From NCBI RefSeq assembly GCF_010499265.1, contig NZ_JAAGSC010000031.1:372001-436000 (forward strand): a stretch of 64,000 nucleotides of DNA. Reading direction: 5' to 3'. Under the pieces are notes generated by a model that saw only the letters and a list, made by a program, of their open reading frames with translations, was not told the DNA's origin and made no database searches. Within the stretch, counting starts at the first letter, position 1. Each line of letters begins with the position of its first letter. Below are positions 32,416 through 45,756 of this stretch, one piece after another. This DNA comes from Wenzhouxiangella limi. Lineage in GTDB: Bacteria; Pseudomonadota; Gammaproteobacteria; Xanthomonadales; Wenzhouxiangellaceae. A program made the translations under genes and the position numbers.

Positions 32416-32419
32416 GTCT

Positions 32420-33991
32420 TTAGCCGGCTCCGTTGAGATCGAGCATTAACGACGGACCGTCCAGGTGCGGCGCTTTCAGAAACAGGCGGGTGACCGGGCC
32501 GATCATGCCGTCGTCCCGCAGCCCGTTGCGGCGCTGGAATGTCTGAACCCAGCGGGTGAACGCCTCATCATAAGATTCATCGACCCCGCCGGTCCAGCGA
32601 CCGGTCTCCAATCGCGCGGCCAGGTCTTTCATCTGCGCGACTGCTGAACCGGACTGTCCGGGTCTCAACAGCGCACCGGTATCCGGCCACACGACGTAGA
32701 AATCCCCAAGCCACCAGCGGTCGAGCTGGCCAGCAGGCACCCGCAACTCCTGGCCCTGGTAGCGCAGCAGCAGCTGCTCGCCCAACATGCCGACCAGCAG
32801 CACCTGCCGCTCCAGGCCGCCGGAACCGTCCGGGAGACGCAAAATGGCGGGCAGCCCGATCTGGCGGATATAGGCCCAGTTGCCGCGAAGCGAAACGCAG
32901 CCCACGCCGTCGATGACAGGCTCGGACGACGCGCAGGCCTCGGCAACCCCTCGACGGTTCAGGCCCGGCCAGGCGGCTGCTGCTTCCACGGCTGCCGATT
33001 CCGGTGAACTGTCGGCCAGCACGGCCTGCCAGGCGGGCTGCGGAACCGCCGCGCTCTCGCTCGGCGGTGTCTCTGTCAGCGTCCAGGCCAGCCAGGCACC
33101 GCCGGCCAGCACGGCGACCACGACCGCCGAGGCGACGACCCCCCGAAGCCATCCTCCGCCACCGGTCTCCGGATCGTCGTCACCGGAGACCTCGCGCGCT
33201 GCCGAACGAACCAGGCCAGGATCGATGCGTTCGCTTTCGCGGGCAAAGCCGGCCAGCAGCGTGCGGTCGGCAATGATGTTGATCAGCCGGGGCACGCCAC
33301 CGGAAACCTCGTACAGCGTGCGCAGGGCCTTGTCGCTGAAGGGACAGCGCGAAGCACCGGCCACGTTCAGACGGTGAAGGACGTAGGCGGCCGTTTCGTC
33401 GCGGTTGAGCGGATCGAGATGGTAGCGCGCGGTAATGCGCTGGGCGAGCTGGCGCAGTTCGGGTTTCGCCAGCAGTTCGCGCAGTTCCGGCTGCCCGAGC
33501 AGAAGAATCTGCAGCAGCTTGTCGGTGGCGGTTTCCAGGTTGGTGAGCAGACGGATCTGCTCCAGCCCCTCCCGGCTCATGTTCTGCGCCTCGTCAACAA
33601 TCAGGACAACCCGCTCGCCGGCCGCATGACGTTCGAGCAGGTACCGATACAGCTTGTCGAGCAGCTGCTGCATGCTCTGGCCTGCATCCGCGACCTCAAT
33701 GCCCAGCTCGCTGCAGATGGCCCGGAGCAGCTCGGGTGGACTGAGCATGGGGTTGAGGATCAGCGCGACCCGGGTATTCTCGGGGACTTTTTCCAGCACC
33801 AGACGGCACAACGTGGTCTTGCCCGTACCCACCTCCCCGGTCAACTGCACGAAACCGCCGCTGCCGCCGGTGCCAACACCGTAGAGCAGGTGCGCCAGCG
33901 CATCCTGGTGGCGACGGCTCAGGAAAACGAAGCGCGGGTTCGGGGTGATCGCGAACGGGCGCTCGCTCAGCCCGTAAAAGTGCTCGTACAT
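32420..33991 (-). CDS. gspA: GspA/ExeA-type AAA ATPase with peptidoglycan-binding domain
   Basis: 523 residues. The cytoplasmic AAA domain has MYEHFYGLSERPFAITPNPR, Walker A TGEVGTGKTT (Lys58) and Walker B VVLIVDEAQN, then LLTNLETATDKLLQI. A membrane helix lies at about 282-304. The periplasmic part has a C39-like middle region and a peptidoglycan-binding module near the end (TFQRRNGLRDDGMIGPVT). ExeA opens or remodels peptidoglycan so that the type II secretin multimer can form. It heads the gspA-gspB-rhomboid operon. Confidence 0.92.
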   Translation of the reverse strand: MYEHFYGLSERPFAITPNPRFVFLSRRHQDALAHLLYGVGTGGSGGFVQLTGEVGTGKTTLCRLVLEKVPENTRVALILNPMLSPPELLRAICSELGIEVADAGQSMQQLLDKLYRYLLERHAAGERVVLIVDEAQNMSREGLEQIRLLTNLETATDKLLQILLLGQPELRELLAKPELRQLAQRITARYHLDPLNRDETAAYVLHRLNVAGASRCPFSDKALRTLYEVSGGVPRLINIIADRTLLAGFARESERIDPGLVRSAAREVSGDDDPETGGGGWLRGVVASAVVVAVLAGGAWLAWTLTETPPSESAAVPQPAWQAVLADSSPESAAVEAAAAWPGLNRRGVAEACASSEPVIDGVGCVSLRGNWAYIRQIGLPAILRLPDGSGGLERQVLLVGMLGEQLLLRYQGQELRVPAGQLDRWWLGDFYVVWPDTGALLRPGQSGSAVAQMKDLAARLETGRWTGGVDESYDEAFTRWVQTFQRRNGLRDDGMIGPVTRLFLKAPHLDGPSLMLDLNGAG

Positions 33992-33993
33992 GG

Positions 33994-36900
33994 TCAGTCA
34001 GACAGCGCCAGCAGCGATGCGTTGCCGCCCACGGCCGCGGTGTTGACCGTGCGCGTGCGCTCGGTGGTGAAGCGGAAAAGATACTGGGGGCCGCCGGCTT
34101 TGGGACCGGTTCCGGACAGGCCTTCGCCTCCGAAGGGCTGCACGCCGACCACGGCGCCGGTCATGTTGCGGTTGACGTAGGCGTTGCCGACCTTGACCCG
34201 CCCGGCAACGTACTGCTGGACCTGGTCGATGCGGCTGTGAACGCCCAGGGTGAGCCCGTATCCCGTGGCATTGATCTGATCGATGATGCGATCGATATCG
34301 CGCGCCCGGTATCGAACCACGTGGAGCACCGGCCCGAAGATTTCACCCTCGAGTTGATCGATACCGGAAATCTCGTAGGCGCTGGGGGCGAACCAGTAGC
34401 CGTCGGGCAGGCCGTCGGGCAGCGGCGCGCGCGCGATGAGCCGGGCCTGGTCGTCCATGCGGCGGCAATGGGCCTGGAGCATCTCGAGCTGGGCAGAATC
34501 GACCACGGGCCCGACATCGGTACCGAGCAGCCCCGGTGGGCCGACCCGAACTTCGCGCATGGCGCCTGCAAGCATGGTCAGCACGCGATCGGCAATATCG
34601 CTCTGCAGGCACAGAATGCGCAGCGCCGAACAGCGCTGGCCGGCGCTATGGAAGGCCGAGCTGATGACGTCGCGAACCACCTGCTCCGGCAGCGCCGAGG
34701 AATCCACGATCATCGCGTTCTGCCCCCCCGTCTCGGCGATCAGCGTGGCCAGCGCACCGTCGCGCTCAGCCAGCGTGCGATTGATGATCCGCGCCGTATC
34801 GGTGGAGCCGGTAAAAGCCACGCCGCTGATGCGCGGATCCTGGGTCAGCGCGGCGCCCAGCGCCCCGGCGCCGGGCATGCCGATCAGAACGTCGCGCGGA
34901 ACGCCGGCACGGTGCATCAGTTCAAGGGCGCGCAGGGCGATCAGGGGCGTCTGCTCGGCCGGCTTGGCGATCACGCTGTTGCCGGCAACCAGCGCCGCGA
35001 CCACCTGGCCGGTAAAAATCGCGAGCGGAAAATTCCACGGGCTGATGCACACGAAAACGCCGCGCCCATGGTGTCTGAGCTGGTTGGACTCCCCGGTCGG
35101 ACCCGGCAGCTCAATCGCCCCGGCGAGGTGATCACGCGCCTGGCGGGCGTAATAGCGGCAGAAATCCGCGGCCTCGCGGACTTCGGCAATGCCGTCGGGC
35201 AGGGTTTTCCCGGCTTCGCGGGCACACAGCGCCATCAGTTCGGCGCGGTTGTCTTCGAGCGATTCGGCGATGGCCTCGAGAATCCCGGCCCGCTCGGCGG
35301 CCCCCCGCCGATCCCAGTCGGGCTGCGCCGCCAGCGCTCGCCCGACCGCGGTGGAAGCGGCCTCGGGATCGCACCAGTCCACCCGGCCGGTGCGGTCGGC
35401 AAGGTTGGCCGGTGAAGACAAATCCTCGTGGCTTTCGGCCCCGGCGCCAGCGAAGTTCCAGGATCCGCGACCGGCTTCTTCCATCTGCTCGGCCAGCGTC
35501 GCGATCGCCTGCTCCCAGGCGAAATTGATGCCCCGGGAATTGCGTCGGTGCTCGCCGTAGAGATCAACCGGCAGGGGAATACGCGGGTGACGGATTTCGT
35601 CCAGCGCCTCGACCTGCGCTATCGGATCGCTGACCACCTCTTCGGCCGGCAGTTTTTCGTCAACGATGCGGTTGACGAAGGAGGTGTTGGCGCCGTTTTC
35701 CAGCAGCCGCCGGACCAGATAAGGCAGCAGGTCCTTGTGGTTGCCCACCGGTGCATACACCCGGCAGGCGCCGTTGAATGCCTTGCTGTCGAGGACTTCG
35801 TCGTAGAGCTCCTGGCCCATCCCGTGCAGGCGCTGGTATTCGAAATCACGCCGATCCCCGGCCAGTTCGGCGATGGCGACGATGGTATGGGCGTTGTGGG
35901 TCGCAAACTGCGCGTAGAAGCATTCGGGCTGGTCCAGGAGCTTGCGCGCACAGGCCAGGTAGGACAGATCGGTGTTGCACTTGCGGGTGAAGACCGGGTA
36001 GTCGTCCAGCCCCTCGACCTGCGCGAACTTGATCTCGGTATCCCAGTAGGCACCCTTGACCAGGCGCACCGGAATCCTGTGTCCGCTGCGCCTGGCCCGG
36101 TCGGCCAGCCAGTCGATCGCCGCCCAGGCGCGTTTCTGGTAAGCCTGAAGGGCCAGCCCGAGACCGTCCCAGCCGGCCAGGGCCGGATCGGCCAGGACGC
36201 GCTCGAACACCTGCAGCGACAGCTGCAGGCGCTCGGCCTCTTCGGCATCAACGGTCAGCGCAATGCCCTGCTCGCGCGCCAGCAGGGCCAGTTCTCGCAA
36301 AATCGGCACCAGCTCGTGCAGAACCTGCTCCTCGCGTGCAGGCTCGTAGCGCGGATGCAGCGCGGAGAGCTTGACCGATATGCTCGGCAACTCGAAGATA
36401 TCGATATTGTCGGTCGTTGTTCCGATGGCGCGAATGGCGGCCTCGTAGGACTTGCGATAGCGCTCGGCGTCGTCGACGGTCAGCGCCGCTTCACCCAGCA
36501 TGTCAAAGGAATATCGGAACCGCCGGTTCTCCCGGCGGGCGCCGCGCTCGAGCGCGGCTTCGATCGTCCGGCCCATGACGTACTGGTGGCCCATGATCCG
36601 CATGGCCTGGCGGATAGCCATACGGATCACCGGCTCGCCGGAACGGTTGGCGAGTCGCGCCAGGGTCGAGCCCAGATCGCGCGCGTTTGAGGCGCCCACG
36701 CGCACGAGCCGGCCGGTCAGCAGCAGGCCCCAGGTCGAGGCGTTCACGAACAGCGATTCGCTGCGGCCGAGATGAGATTCCCAGTCGGCCTCGGCGAGCT
36801 TGTCGGCGATCAGCTTTTCGGCGGTCTCGCTGTCAGGAATGCGCAGCAGGGCTTCGGCCAGGCACATCAGGACGACCCCTTCTTCGGATGAGAGATCGTA

Positions 36901-37137
36901 TTCACGCATGAAGGCTTCCATCGCGCCGGCGTCGCGGCTGCGTTCGCGTACCCGCTGCACCAGCCCGACAGCGCCGGCCGATACCCGGGCTCGCGCGGCA
37001 GCGTCCAGGCCGGTTTCGTTGAGCAAGTGCCGCACATGAACGGTCTCGTCAAGGGCCCAGGAAGCATCCAGCGCCCGGGTTGGTTCATCGGCGTCCATAC
37101 GGTCGGATTTGACGAAAACTTGACTGGCGGAGGGCAT
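33994..37137 (-). CDS. putA: Bifunctional proline dehydrogenase / P5C dehydrogenase PutA
   Basis: 1047 residues. The FAD proline-dehydrogenase domain (about 80-500) shows SIKLSALHPRYE-type and RLVKGAYWDTEIKFAQVEG motifs. The NAD aldehyde-dehydrogenase half (about 540-1030) shows FVCISPWNFPLAIFTGQVVA, the Glu in LIAETGGQNAMIVDSSA and the catalytic Cys in HSAGQRCSALRIL. It oxidises proline to glutamate with substrate channelling. The N-terminal ribbon-helix-helix DNA-binding domain of E. coli PutA is absent, so this form does not repress its own gene. I start at 37137 (MPSASQVFVKSD); the open frame runs further up without support. Confidence 0.95.
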   Translation of the reverse strand: MPSASQVFVKSDRMDADEPTRALDASWALDETVHVRHLLNETGLDAAARARVSAGAVGLVQRVRERSRDAGAMEAFMREYDLSSEEGVVLMCLAEALLRIPDSETAEKLIADKLAEADWESHLGRSESLFVNASTWGLLLTGRLVRVGASNARDLGSTLARLANRSGEPVIRMAIRQAMRIMGHQYVMGRTIEAALERGARRENRRFRYSFDMLGEAALTVDDAERYRKSYEAAIRAIGTTTDNIDIFELPSISVKLSALHPRYEPAREEQVLHELVPILRELALLAREQGIALTVDAEEAERLQLSLQVFERVLADPALAGWDGLGLALQAYQKRAWAAIDWLADRARRSGHRIPVRLVKGAYWDTEIKFAQVEGLDDYPVFTRKCNTDLSYLACARKLLDQPECFYAQFATHNAHTIVAIAELAGDRRDFEYQRLHGMGQELYDEVLDSKAFNGACRVYAPVGNHKDLLPYLVRRLLENGANTSFVNRIVDEKLPAEEVVSDPIAQVEALDEIRHPRIPLPVDLYGEHRRNSRGINFAWEQAIATLAEQMEEAGRGSWNFAGAGAESHEDLSSPANLADRTGRVDWCDPEAASTAVGRALAAQPDWDRRGAAERAGILEAIAESLEDNRAELMALCAREAGKTLPDGIAEVREAADFCRYYARQARDHLAGAIELPGPTGESNQLRHHGRGVFVCISPWNFPLAIFTGQVVAALVAGNSVIAKPAEQTPLIALRALELMHRAGVPRDVLIGMPGAGALGAALTQDPRISGVAFTGSTDTARIINRTLAERDGALATLIAETGGQNAMIVDSSALPEQVVRDVISSAFHSAGQRCSALRILCLQSDIADRVLTMLAGAMREVRVGPPGLLGTDVGPVVDSAQLEMLQAHCRRMDDQARLIARAPLPDGLPDGYWFAPSAYEISGIDQLEGEIFGPVLHVVRYRARDIDRIIDQINATGYGLTLGVHSRIDQVQQYVAGRVKVGNAYVNRNMTGAVVGVQPFGGEGLSGTGPKAGGPQYLFRFTTERTRTVNTAAVGGNASLLALSD

Positions 37138-37350
37138 CTTGAAGCGGCCTTTGGATTGTTGAGCACAGCGACAAACGCAGTGTACCGCAGGCTCGGTCTG
37201 TGGTCGGCCCGGCGCGCCCTGACGTCTGGCGGCCCATTCGGTTTTTTTGACCTGGATCATTGACACACATGAACAAAAACGCATACCGCCGTCGAATGCA
37301 CTCGGCTACAATAGCGCGGTCGCTCACCTAACCCATCGATCGCTCGCCGG

Positions 37351-37863
37351 ATGATTGCTCAGCAACAACCTGAAAAATCAGCGGATTGCCTTGTGATCGA
37401 GGCGATGTCGAACGTCTCGATGACGCTGGATCGGCTGATGGCGGTCTTCGCCGGTTTGTGCCTGGTGACGCTGCTGGTGGTCGCCTGGCCCGTCCTGATG
37501 GGGCTGTGGCCCATTCTGGTGGTGGCGTTGCTGCATCTTTTGGCCGTCGGCTGGTGCTTCCGCAGTGCCTGGCGGCGTAACTGGGCCCGGGAGCGATTGT
37601 GGATCGAAGGCGACCGGCTCGTGGTTGAGCACTTCCGCGCCGGTCACAAGGAGCGCAGCGAGTGGCCGGCGGCCTGGGTGCGGATACAGACGGAACGGGG
37701 ACGCTTTGCCGAACTGCACGTCTTTGTCAGCAACCAGGGCCGTCGCCGGGAAATCGGCGCCTTTCTTCCGGTCGGGGAGCGGGCACAGCTGGCAAGAATG
37801 CTTGACCGGGCGCTGCGACCGCAGTCGGCCTGGGGTAGCGCAAAACCCATACAGGTAAGCTGA
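37351..37863 (+). CDS. DUF2244 integral membrane protein of the cox operon
   Basis: 170 residues. A short beta-like N-terminus (MIAQQQPEKSADCLVIEAMS), a double membrane helix at about 32-72 (LMAVFAGLCLVTLLVVAW, ILVVALLHLLAVGWCF), then a basic soluble domain with WARERLWIEGDRLVVEHF. DUF2244 genes commonly precede cytochrome c oxidase genes in proteobacteria and may aid assembly; the exact role is unknown. It ends two bases before coxB. Confidence 0.85.
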   Translation: MIAQQQPEKSADCLVIEAMSNVSMTLDRLMAVFAGLCLVTLLVVAWPVLMGLWPILVVALLHLLAVGWCFRSAWRRNWARERLWIEGDRLVVEHFRAGHKERSEWPAAWVRIQTERGRFAELHVFVSNQGRRREIGAFLPVGERAQLARMLDRALRPQSAWGSAKPIQVS

Positions 37864-37865
37864 GG

Positions 37866-39014
37866 ATGAAAAGAACCAACGAATTGATTGTGGGCCTGGC
37901 CGTGCTGGCCGTGATCAGCGTGATCACCTGGGGCATTTTCGCCGTCGGCGACAACATGACCCCGGGCGTGAGCATCTACAGCGGTGATGTATTCCAGCTG
38001 CACAATACGGTCCTGGGCATCGTGACGATCATCGGGGTGCTGGTCTTTACCGCCATGTTCACCTCCATCGTCGTTCACCGAAGGTCCAAGGGGCACGATG
38101 CCGCCGGCTTTTCGCACTCGACCAAGGCAGAGATCATCTGGACTGCCATCCCGGTGCTGATCCTGGTGGTGATGTCCGTGCCGGCGACGCGCGTTTTGAT
38201 CGACATGGAGCGCACCGGTGGCGCCGACATGAATATCAAGATCACCGGTTACCAGTGGCTGTGGCAATACGAGTACATCGAAGAAGACATCAGCTTCTAC
38301 TCTGCCCTGGAACGCGACAGCAATCGCGCCCGTCAGCTCGGATCCGGCGTCAACCCACGGGAAGTCGACAACTACCTGCTCGATGTCGACAATCCGCTGG
38401 TCGTGCCGGTAGGAACCCGCATTCGTTTTTTGCTGACCTCCGATGACGTGATCCATTCCTGGTGGGTCCCGGACCTGGGCTGGAAACGAGATGCCGTGCC
38501 CGGGATGGTCAACGAGGCCTGGACGCTGATCGAGGAAGAAGGCACCTATCGTGGCCAGTGCGCCGAGCTGTGCGGGGCCGATCACGGTTTCATGCCGATC
38601 GTGGTCGAGGCCGTATCTCAGGAAGAATTCGCGGCCTGGGTCGCCGAACAGCGCGAGGAAATGGCGCAGACCGCGCATGACGCGGCGCGCCTGTGGACGC
38701 GGGAGGAACTGATGAACCACGGCTCGCGCGTTTACCAGGCCCAGTGCGCTTCCTGCCACCAGTCCGACGGTAGCGGGCTTGAGCCGGCCTTCCCTGCCCT
38801 GGTCAGCAACGGCGTGCCGAGCGGCGATCTGAAATCGCAACTGCAAACGGTCCTCCACGGCCGGGAAGGCACCGCCATGGACGGCTTCCGCGACCGTCTC
38901 CAGCCGCAAGACATCGCCGCCGCCCTTACCTTTGCCCGCAATGCCTGGAACGATGAAGGCACCGAGGGAGAAATCATTCAGCCCGCATCCATCGCCGAGC
39001 TGGATCAGGGCTGA
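37866..39014 (+). CDS. coxB: Cytochrome c oxidase subunit II with fused cytochrome c domain
   Basis: 382 residues. An N-terminal helix (about 8-28), a second helix at about 45-68 and a third at about 85-105 are followed by the CuA domain, with [17 protein letters not shown] and [14 protein letters not shown] supplying the two-copper ligands. A C-terminal mono-heme cytochrome c domain follows, with [11 protein letters not shown] and axial Met likely in TAMDGF. It takes electrons from cytochrome c into CuA, so this is a caa3-like variant of the aa3 oxidase. It leads the core cox operon. Confidence 0.95.
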   Translation: MKRTNELIVGLAVLAVISVITWGIFAVGDNMTPGVSIYSGDVFQLHNTVLGIVTIIGVLVFTAMFTSIVVHRRSKGHDAAGFSHSTKAEIIWTAIPVLILVVMSVPATRVLIDMERTGGADMNIKITGYQWLWQYEYIEEDISFYSALERDSNRARQLGSGVNPREVDNYLLDVDNPLVVPVGTRIRFLLTSDDVIHSWWVPDLGWKRDAVPGMVNEAWTLIEEEGTYRGQCAELCGADHGFMPIVVEAVSQEEFAAWVAEQREEMAQTAHDAARLWTREELMNHGSRVYQAQCASCHQSDGSGLEPAFPALVSNGVPSGDLKSQLQTVLHGREGTAMDGFRDRLQPQDIAAALTFARNAWNDEGTEGEIIQPASIAELDQG

Positions 39015-39061
39015 CCATTTCGATCGCATCGCAAAAGATACGGAAACAACAGGAACCCGAC

Positions 39062-40675
39062 ATGTCTACTGCCACCTCAACGCATCAGGATGACCATCAC
39101 GGCGATCACCCCACCGGGCTGGCGCGCTGGCTGTTTTCGACCAATCACAAGGAAATCGGAACCCTGTACCTGATTTTCTCGCTGATCATGTTCTTCGTCG
39201 GCGGCGCCATGGCGCTGGTGATCCGGGCCGAGCTGTTCGCGCCGGGCCTGCAGCTGGTCCATCCCGAATTCTTCAACCAGATGACCACCATGCACGCCCT
39301 GGTGATGATCTTCGGGGCCGTGATGCCGGCCTTTGTCGGCCTGGCCAACTGGATGGTGCCGATGATGATCGGGGCGCCGGACATGGCGCTGCCGCGGATG
39401 AACAACTGGTCGTTCTGGATCATGCCGTTTGCGTTCACCATGCTGCTGGCCACCCTGTTCATGCCGACCGGGGCGCCGGCGGCCGGCTGGACGCTGTATC
39501 CGCCGCTCTCGCTCCAGGGTGGTAACAGCCTGGCGTTCGTGATTCTTGCCATCCACCTGATGGGCATCTCGTCGATCATGGGCGCGATCAACATCATCGC
39601 GACCATTCTCAACATGCGCGCGCCCGGTATGACCCTGCTGCGCATGCCGCTGTTTGTCTGGACCTGGCTGATCACGGCCTTCCTGCTGATCGCCGTGATG
39701 CCGGTGCTGGCCGGTGCCGTCACCATGCTGCTGACCGACCGCTTCTTCGGCACCAGCTTCTTCAATGCCGCCGGCGGCGGCGACCCGGTGCTCTATCAGC
39801 ACATCTTCTGGTTCTTCGGGCATCCCGAGGTCTACATCATGATCCTGCCGGCCTTCGGGATCGTCTCGGAGATCATCCCGACGTTTTCACGCAAGCCGCT
39901 GTTTGGCTATACCTCGATGGTGTATGCCACCGCCTCGATCGCGTTCCTGTCGTTCATCGTCTGGGCCCACCACATGTTCACCGTCGGCATGCCTTTGGGT
40001 GCGATGCTGTTTTTCATGTACGCCACGATGGTGATCGCGGTGCCGACCGGGATCAAGATCTTTAACTGGATCGCGACCATGTGGCGCGGCTCGATGAGCT
40101 TTGAAACACCGATGCTGTTTGCCCTGGGTTTTGTGGTGCTGTTCACCATCGGCGGACTGTCGGGCGTGATGCTGGCCATTGTGCCGGCCAACTTCCAGTA
40201 CCACGACACCTACTTCGTGGTCGCCCATTTCCACTACGTGCTGGTGACCGGGGCGGTGTTTGCCATCATGGCGGCGGTTTACTACTGGCTGCCGAAGTGG
40301 ACCGGACACATGTACAACGAGAAGCTCGGCAAGTTTCACTTCTGGTGGTCGACGATCTGGGTCAACGTGCTGTTCTTCCCGCAGCATTACCTGGGGCTGG
40401 CCGGCATGCCCAGACGCATTCCCGACTACGCCGTCCAGTTTGCCGAGTTCAACCTGATCTCCTCGATCGGCGGATTCATGTTCGGCTTCGGCCAGCTGCT
40501 GTTTGTCTACATCATCTGGCAGTGCGCGCGCGGCGGCGAAAAAGCCACCGCCCAGGTCTGGGAAGGCGCTCAGGGCCTGGAGTGGACGGTGCCTTCACCG
40601 GCGCCGCTGCATACCTTTGACACGCCGCCGCTGGTCAACGACCGGGTCGCCGTCCACCAGGACAAGCTGACCTGA
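39062..40675 (+). CDS. coxA: Cytochrome c oxidase subunit I
   Basis: 537 residues, twelve membrane spans. Ligands and signatures: low-spin heme His in [15 protein letters not shown], the CuB/Tyr helix in [20 protein letters not shown], the CuB His pair in [11 protein letters not shown], and heme a3/a His in [12 protein letters not shown]. This is the proton-pumping, oxygen-reducing core of an aa3-type (A family) oxidase. The gene follows coxB by 47 bases with a moderate RBS (ACAGGAACC-type). Confidence 0.97.
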   Translation: MSTATSTHQDDHHGDHPTGLARWLFSTNHKEIGTLYLIFSLIMFFVGGAMALVIRAELFAPGLQLVHPEFFNQMTTMHALVMIFGAVMPAFVGLANWMVPMMIGAPDMALPRMNNWSFWIMPFAFTMLLATLFMPTGAPAAGWTLYPPLSLQGGNSLAFVILAIHLMGISSIMGAINIIATILNMRAPGMTLLRMPLFVWTWLITAFLLIAVMPVLAGAVTMLLTDRFFGTSFFNAAGGGDPVLYQHIFWFFGHPEVYIMILPAFGIVSEIIPTFSRKPLFGYTSMVYATASIAFLSFIVWAHHMFTVGMPLGAMLFFMYATMVIAVPTGIKIFNWIATMWRGSMSFETPMLFALGFVVLFTIGGLSGVMLAIVPANFQYHDTYFVVAHFHYVLVTGAVFAIMAAVYYWLPKWTGHMYNEKLGKFHFWWSTIWVNVLFFPQHYLGLAGMPRRIPDYAVQFAEFNLISSIGGFMFGFGQLLFVYIIWQCARGGEKATAQVWEGAQGLEWTVPSPAPLHTFDTPPLVNDRVAVHQDKLT

Positions 40676-40695
40676 GCGCGGCGAAGAAGACAATC

Positions 40696-40830
40696 ATGAG
40701 TAAAACCAAAAGCCAGATGCACAGGGACAGGCGGCGCGGCATCGTCCGAACCGCCCTGATCCTGGCCGGTATCGTGCTGCTGATCTATCTGTTCTTCATC
40801 GGTCGCACCGTGGTGGGCTATTTGTCTTGA
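40696..40830 (+). CDS. 44-residue cox-operon membrane protein
   Basis: A gene short enough to be missed by many gene finders: MSKTKSQMHRDRRRGIV, then one membrane helix (about 17-36: RTALILAGIVLLIYLFFI) and a short tail GRTVVGYLS. Proteins of this size and shape sit between ctaD and ctaG in many proteobacteria and are called cytochrome oxidase small assembly protein. The stop overlaps the ctaG start in TTGA, which supports coupled translation. Function is inferred from context. Confidence 0.8.
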   Translation: MSKTKSQMHRDRRRGIVRTALILAGIVLLIYLFFIGRTVVGYLS

Positions 40831-41393
40831 GCCTCGCGACACGCAATTCCGTCCGTACAGCGGGCATGCTCACCCTCCTTGCCGTTGCCATGTTCGGCTT
40901 CGGATACCTGCTGGTCCCCCTGTACGACAAGTTCTGCGAAATCACCGGGATCGGCGGTCGAACCGGCGAAGCGGTGACGGCGAACGTCGAGCAGGCGCTC
41001 AGCGCCGAGCCCGACTTTTCGCGGCTGGTCACGGTGCATTTCGATGCGACGGTCAATTCCTCTTTGCCGTGGAGATTCGAGCCGACCGAACGGATGATGG
41101 AAGTCCACCCCGGCATGCTGTACGAAACCACCTACGTGGCCTACAACCGCTCCGACCAGCCTGTCGTCGCCCAGGCCGTGCCCAGCGTTTCGCCCGGCCA
41201 GGCCTCGCTGTATTTCAACAAGACCGAATGCTTCTGTTTTACCGAGCAGTTGCTAGAGCCGGGTGAGTCGCGCGACATGCCGGTTCGATTTATCGTCGAT
41301 CCAAATCTTCCCGCCGGCACCAGCCTGGTCACCCTTTCCTATATCATCTATAAAAACGACGAAGCGACGGCGGTCCTGGCCGCCGCGCCTTGA
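40827..41393 (+). CDS. ctaG: Cytochrome c oxidase assembly protein CtaG (Cox11)
   Basis: 188 residues from a TTG start that overlaps the previous stop (TTGA); an ATG at 40866 is an alternative but would cut the N-terminal helix. One membrane helix (about 12-34), then the periplasmic copper-binding domain with LYDKFCEITGIGG and the CFCF motif in ECFCFTEQLLEPGE, plus FIVDPNLPAGT. It delivers copper to the CuB site of subunit I. Neighbours fit perfectly. Confidence 0.92.
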   Translation: MSLATRNSVRTAGMLTLLAVAMFGFGYLLVPLYDKFCEITGIGGRTGEAVTANVEQALSAEPDFSRLVTVHFDATVNSSLPWRFEPTERMMEVHPGMLYETTYVAYNRSDQPVVAQAVPSVSPGQASLYFNKTECFCFTEQLLEPGESRDMPVRFIVDPNLPAGTSLVTLSYIIYKNDEATAVLAAAP

Positions 41394-41415
41394 AGATCTG
41401 AGGGAGTCTTACCGG

Positions 41416-42272
41416 ATGGCACAGAGCAGCTATTTCGTCCCACCCACCGCAAAATGGCCGATCGTCGGATCGGTCGGCATGTTCGTGCTCATGATCGGTG
41501 CGGCCAACTGGCTCAACCAGGGATCGATCGGGCCCTGGCTGCTGACGATCGGTGCCGGGATCATCATCCTGATGATTTTTGGCTGGTTCTCTGAAGTCAT
41601 TCGCGAGTCCCGCGCCAGCCTTTACAACGCCGCGGTCGATGCCTCGTTCCGCCAGGGCATGATCTGGTTCATTTTTTCTGAAATCATGTTCTTCGGTGCC
41701 TTTTTCGGCGCGCTGTTCTATGCCCGGATGTTCGCCGTTCCCTGGCTGGGCGGCGAGGGAACCGGTGCGATGACCAACCAGTTTCTCTGGCCGCAGTTCG
41801 AGGCGACCTGGCCAACGCACGGTCCGGCCGAGCTCGGCGGGGATTTCCAGACCATTCCCGGCTTGGGGCTGCCGCTGATCAACACCCTGATTCTGTTGAC
41901 TTCCGGGGTCACCATCACGATTGCCCACTGGGCGCTCAAGAAAGGCCAGCGCACCGCCCTGCTGCTGTGGATGATCGCCACCGTGGCGCTGGCCTGCCTG
42001 TTTCTGGTGATCCAGTCTTATGAATACGTTCATGCCTACCAGGATCTGGGGCTGACGCTGGGCTCGGGGATCTATGGCTCGACGTTTTTCATGCTGACGG
42101 GCTTCCATGGTCTGCACGTTGTCATCGGCACGATCATCCTGATCGTGATAACCATCCGCTGTGCATTCGGCCACTTCAGCAAGAAGGACCATTTTGGCTG
42201 GGAAGCCGCAGCCTGGTACTGGCATTTCGTCGACGTCGTCTGGCTGGGTCTGTTCCTGTTCGTCTACGTGGT

Positions 42273-42276
<4 letters not shown>
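41416..42276 (+). CDS. coxC: Cytochrome c oxidase subunit III
   Basis: 286 residues from the ATG at 41416 (GAGGGAG upstream). Seven membrane spans with the usual MAQSSYFVPPTAKWPIVGS opening, FSEIMFFGAFFGALFYA, LTGFHGLHVVIGTI and AAWYWHFVDVVWLGLF. It stabilises the proton path of subunit I. It closes the operon, and its stop codon overlaps that of the convergent helicase gene. Confidence 0.96.
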
Positions 42277-45275
<2,999 letters not shown>

Positions 45276-45315
45276 GACCAGAAGCATGCCCAGGGGCATT
45301 CTCAAAAGCTGAGAA

Positions 45316-45756
45316 TCAGCGTCCCGCCACGCGTTTCCAGGACGCGTTGATCAGTTCCCAGTCGCTGCCGTCGCGGCGCCAGCCGGTATTGACCTGGTAC
45401 CAGCCACCCTCATCGGGAATCAGACCGGTACCGCCGGTCAACACGGCGTGGAAGCGCGCGCTGGCGCGATCTTCGGTGGCCTGGTCGACTTCAATATCGA
45501 TCAGGCGCACGCGGATGCGTTGGTGGGCCCGCATTTCCCGGAAAAGAAGCAGGCGGGCGGCGCGTCGATCGAGCTGCCGGGTATCGGCCGCGAAGTCCTC
45601 GGCCACCGGCGCCATGAAGGCGCGCGCATTACCCTCGCCCAGCGCTGTAGCCATGGCCTGCAGCGTCTGCCGAATCTGTTCTTCAGCCAGCGGTCGGCTA
45701 CAGCCGGCCAGCAGCGTGAGCAGGGCGAGCAGGCCCAGCAAAGGCCCAGGCTTCAA
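45316..45756 (-). CDS. Small lipoprotein coupled to the GCS2-CBS gene
   Basis: 146 residues from a TTG (45756) that overlaps the upstream stop in TTGA; it gives a signal peptide LKPGPLLGLLALLTLLAGC ending in a lipobox (LAGC). The mature part has an alpha/beta pattern (QIRQTLQAMATALGEGNARA, VAEDFAADTRQLDRRAARL, RFHAVLTGG, WYQVNTGWRRDGSDWEL) like an NTF2-fold (SnoaL-like) protein. The exact family is not recognised. There is no usable ATG in the frame, and coupling with the previous gene makes the TTG likely. Confidence 0.65.
   Translation of the reverse strand: MKPGPLLGLLALLTLLAGCSRPLAEEQIRQTLQAMATALGEGNARAFMAPVAEDFAADTRQLDRRAARLLLFREMRAHQRIRVRLIDIEVDQATEDRASARFHAVLTGGTGLIPDEGGWYQVNTGWRRDGSDWELINASWKRVAGR

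Noticed and set aside
33994-37137. Trifunctional (DNA-binding) PutA
   Set aside because: No N-terminal ribbon-helix-helix; the protein starts directly with the helical arm before the dehydrogenase.
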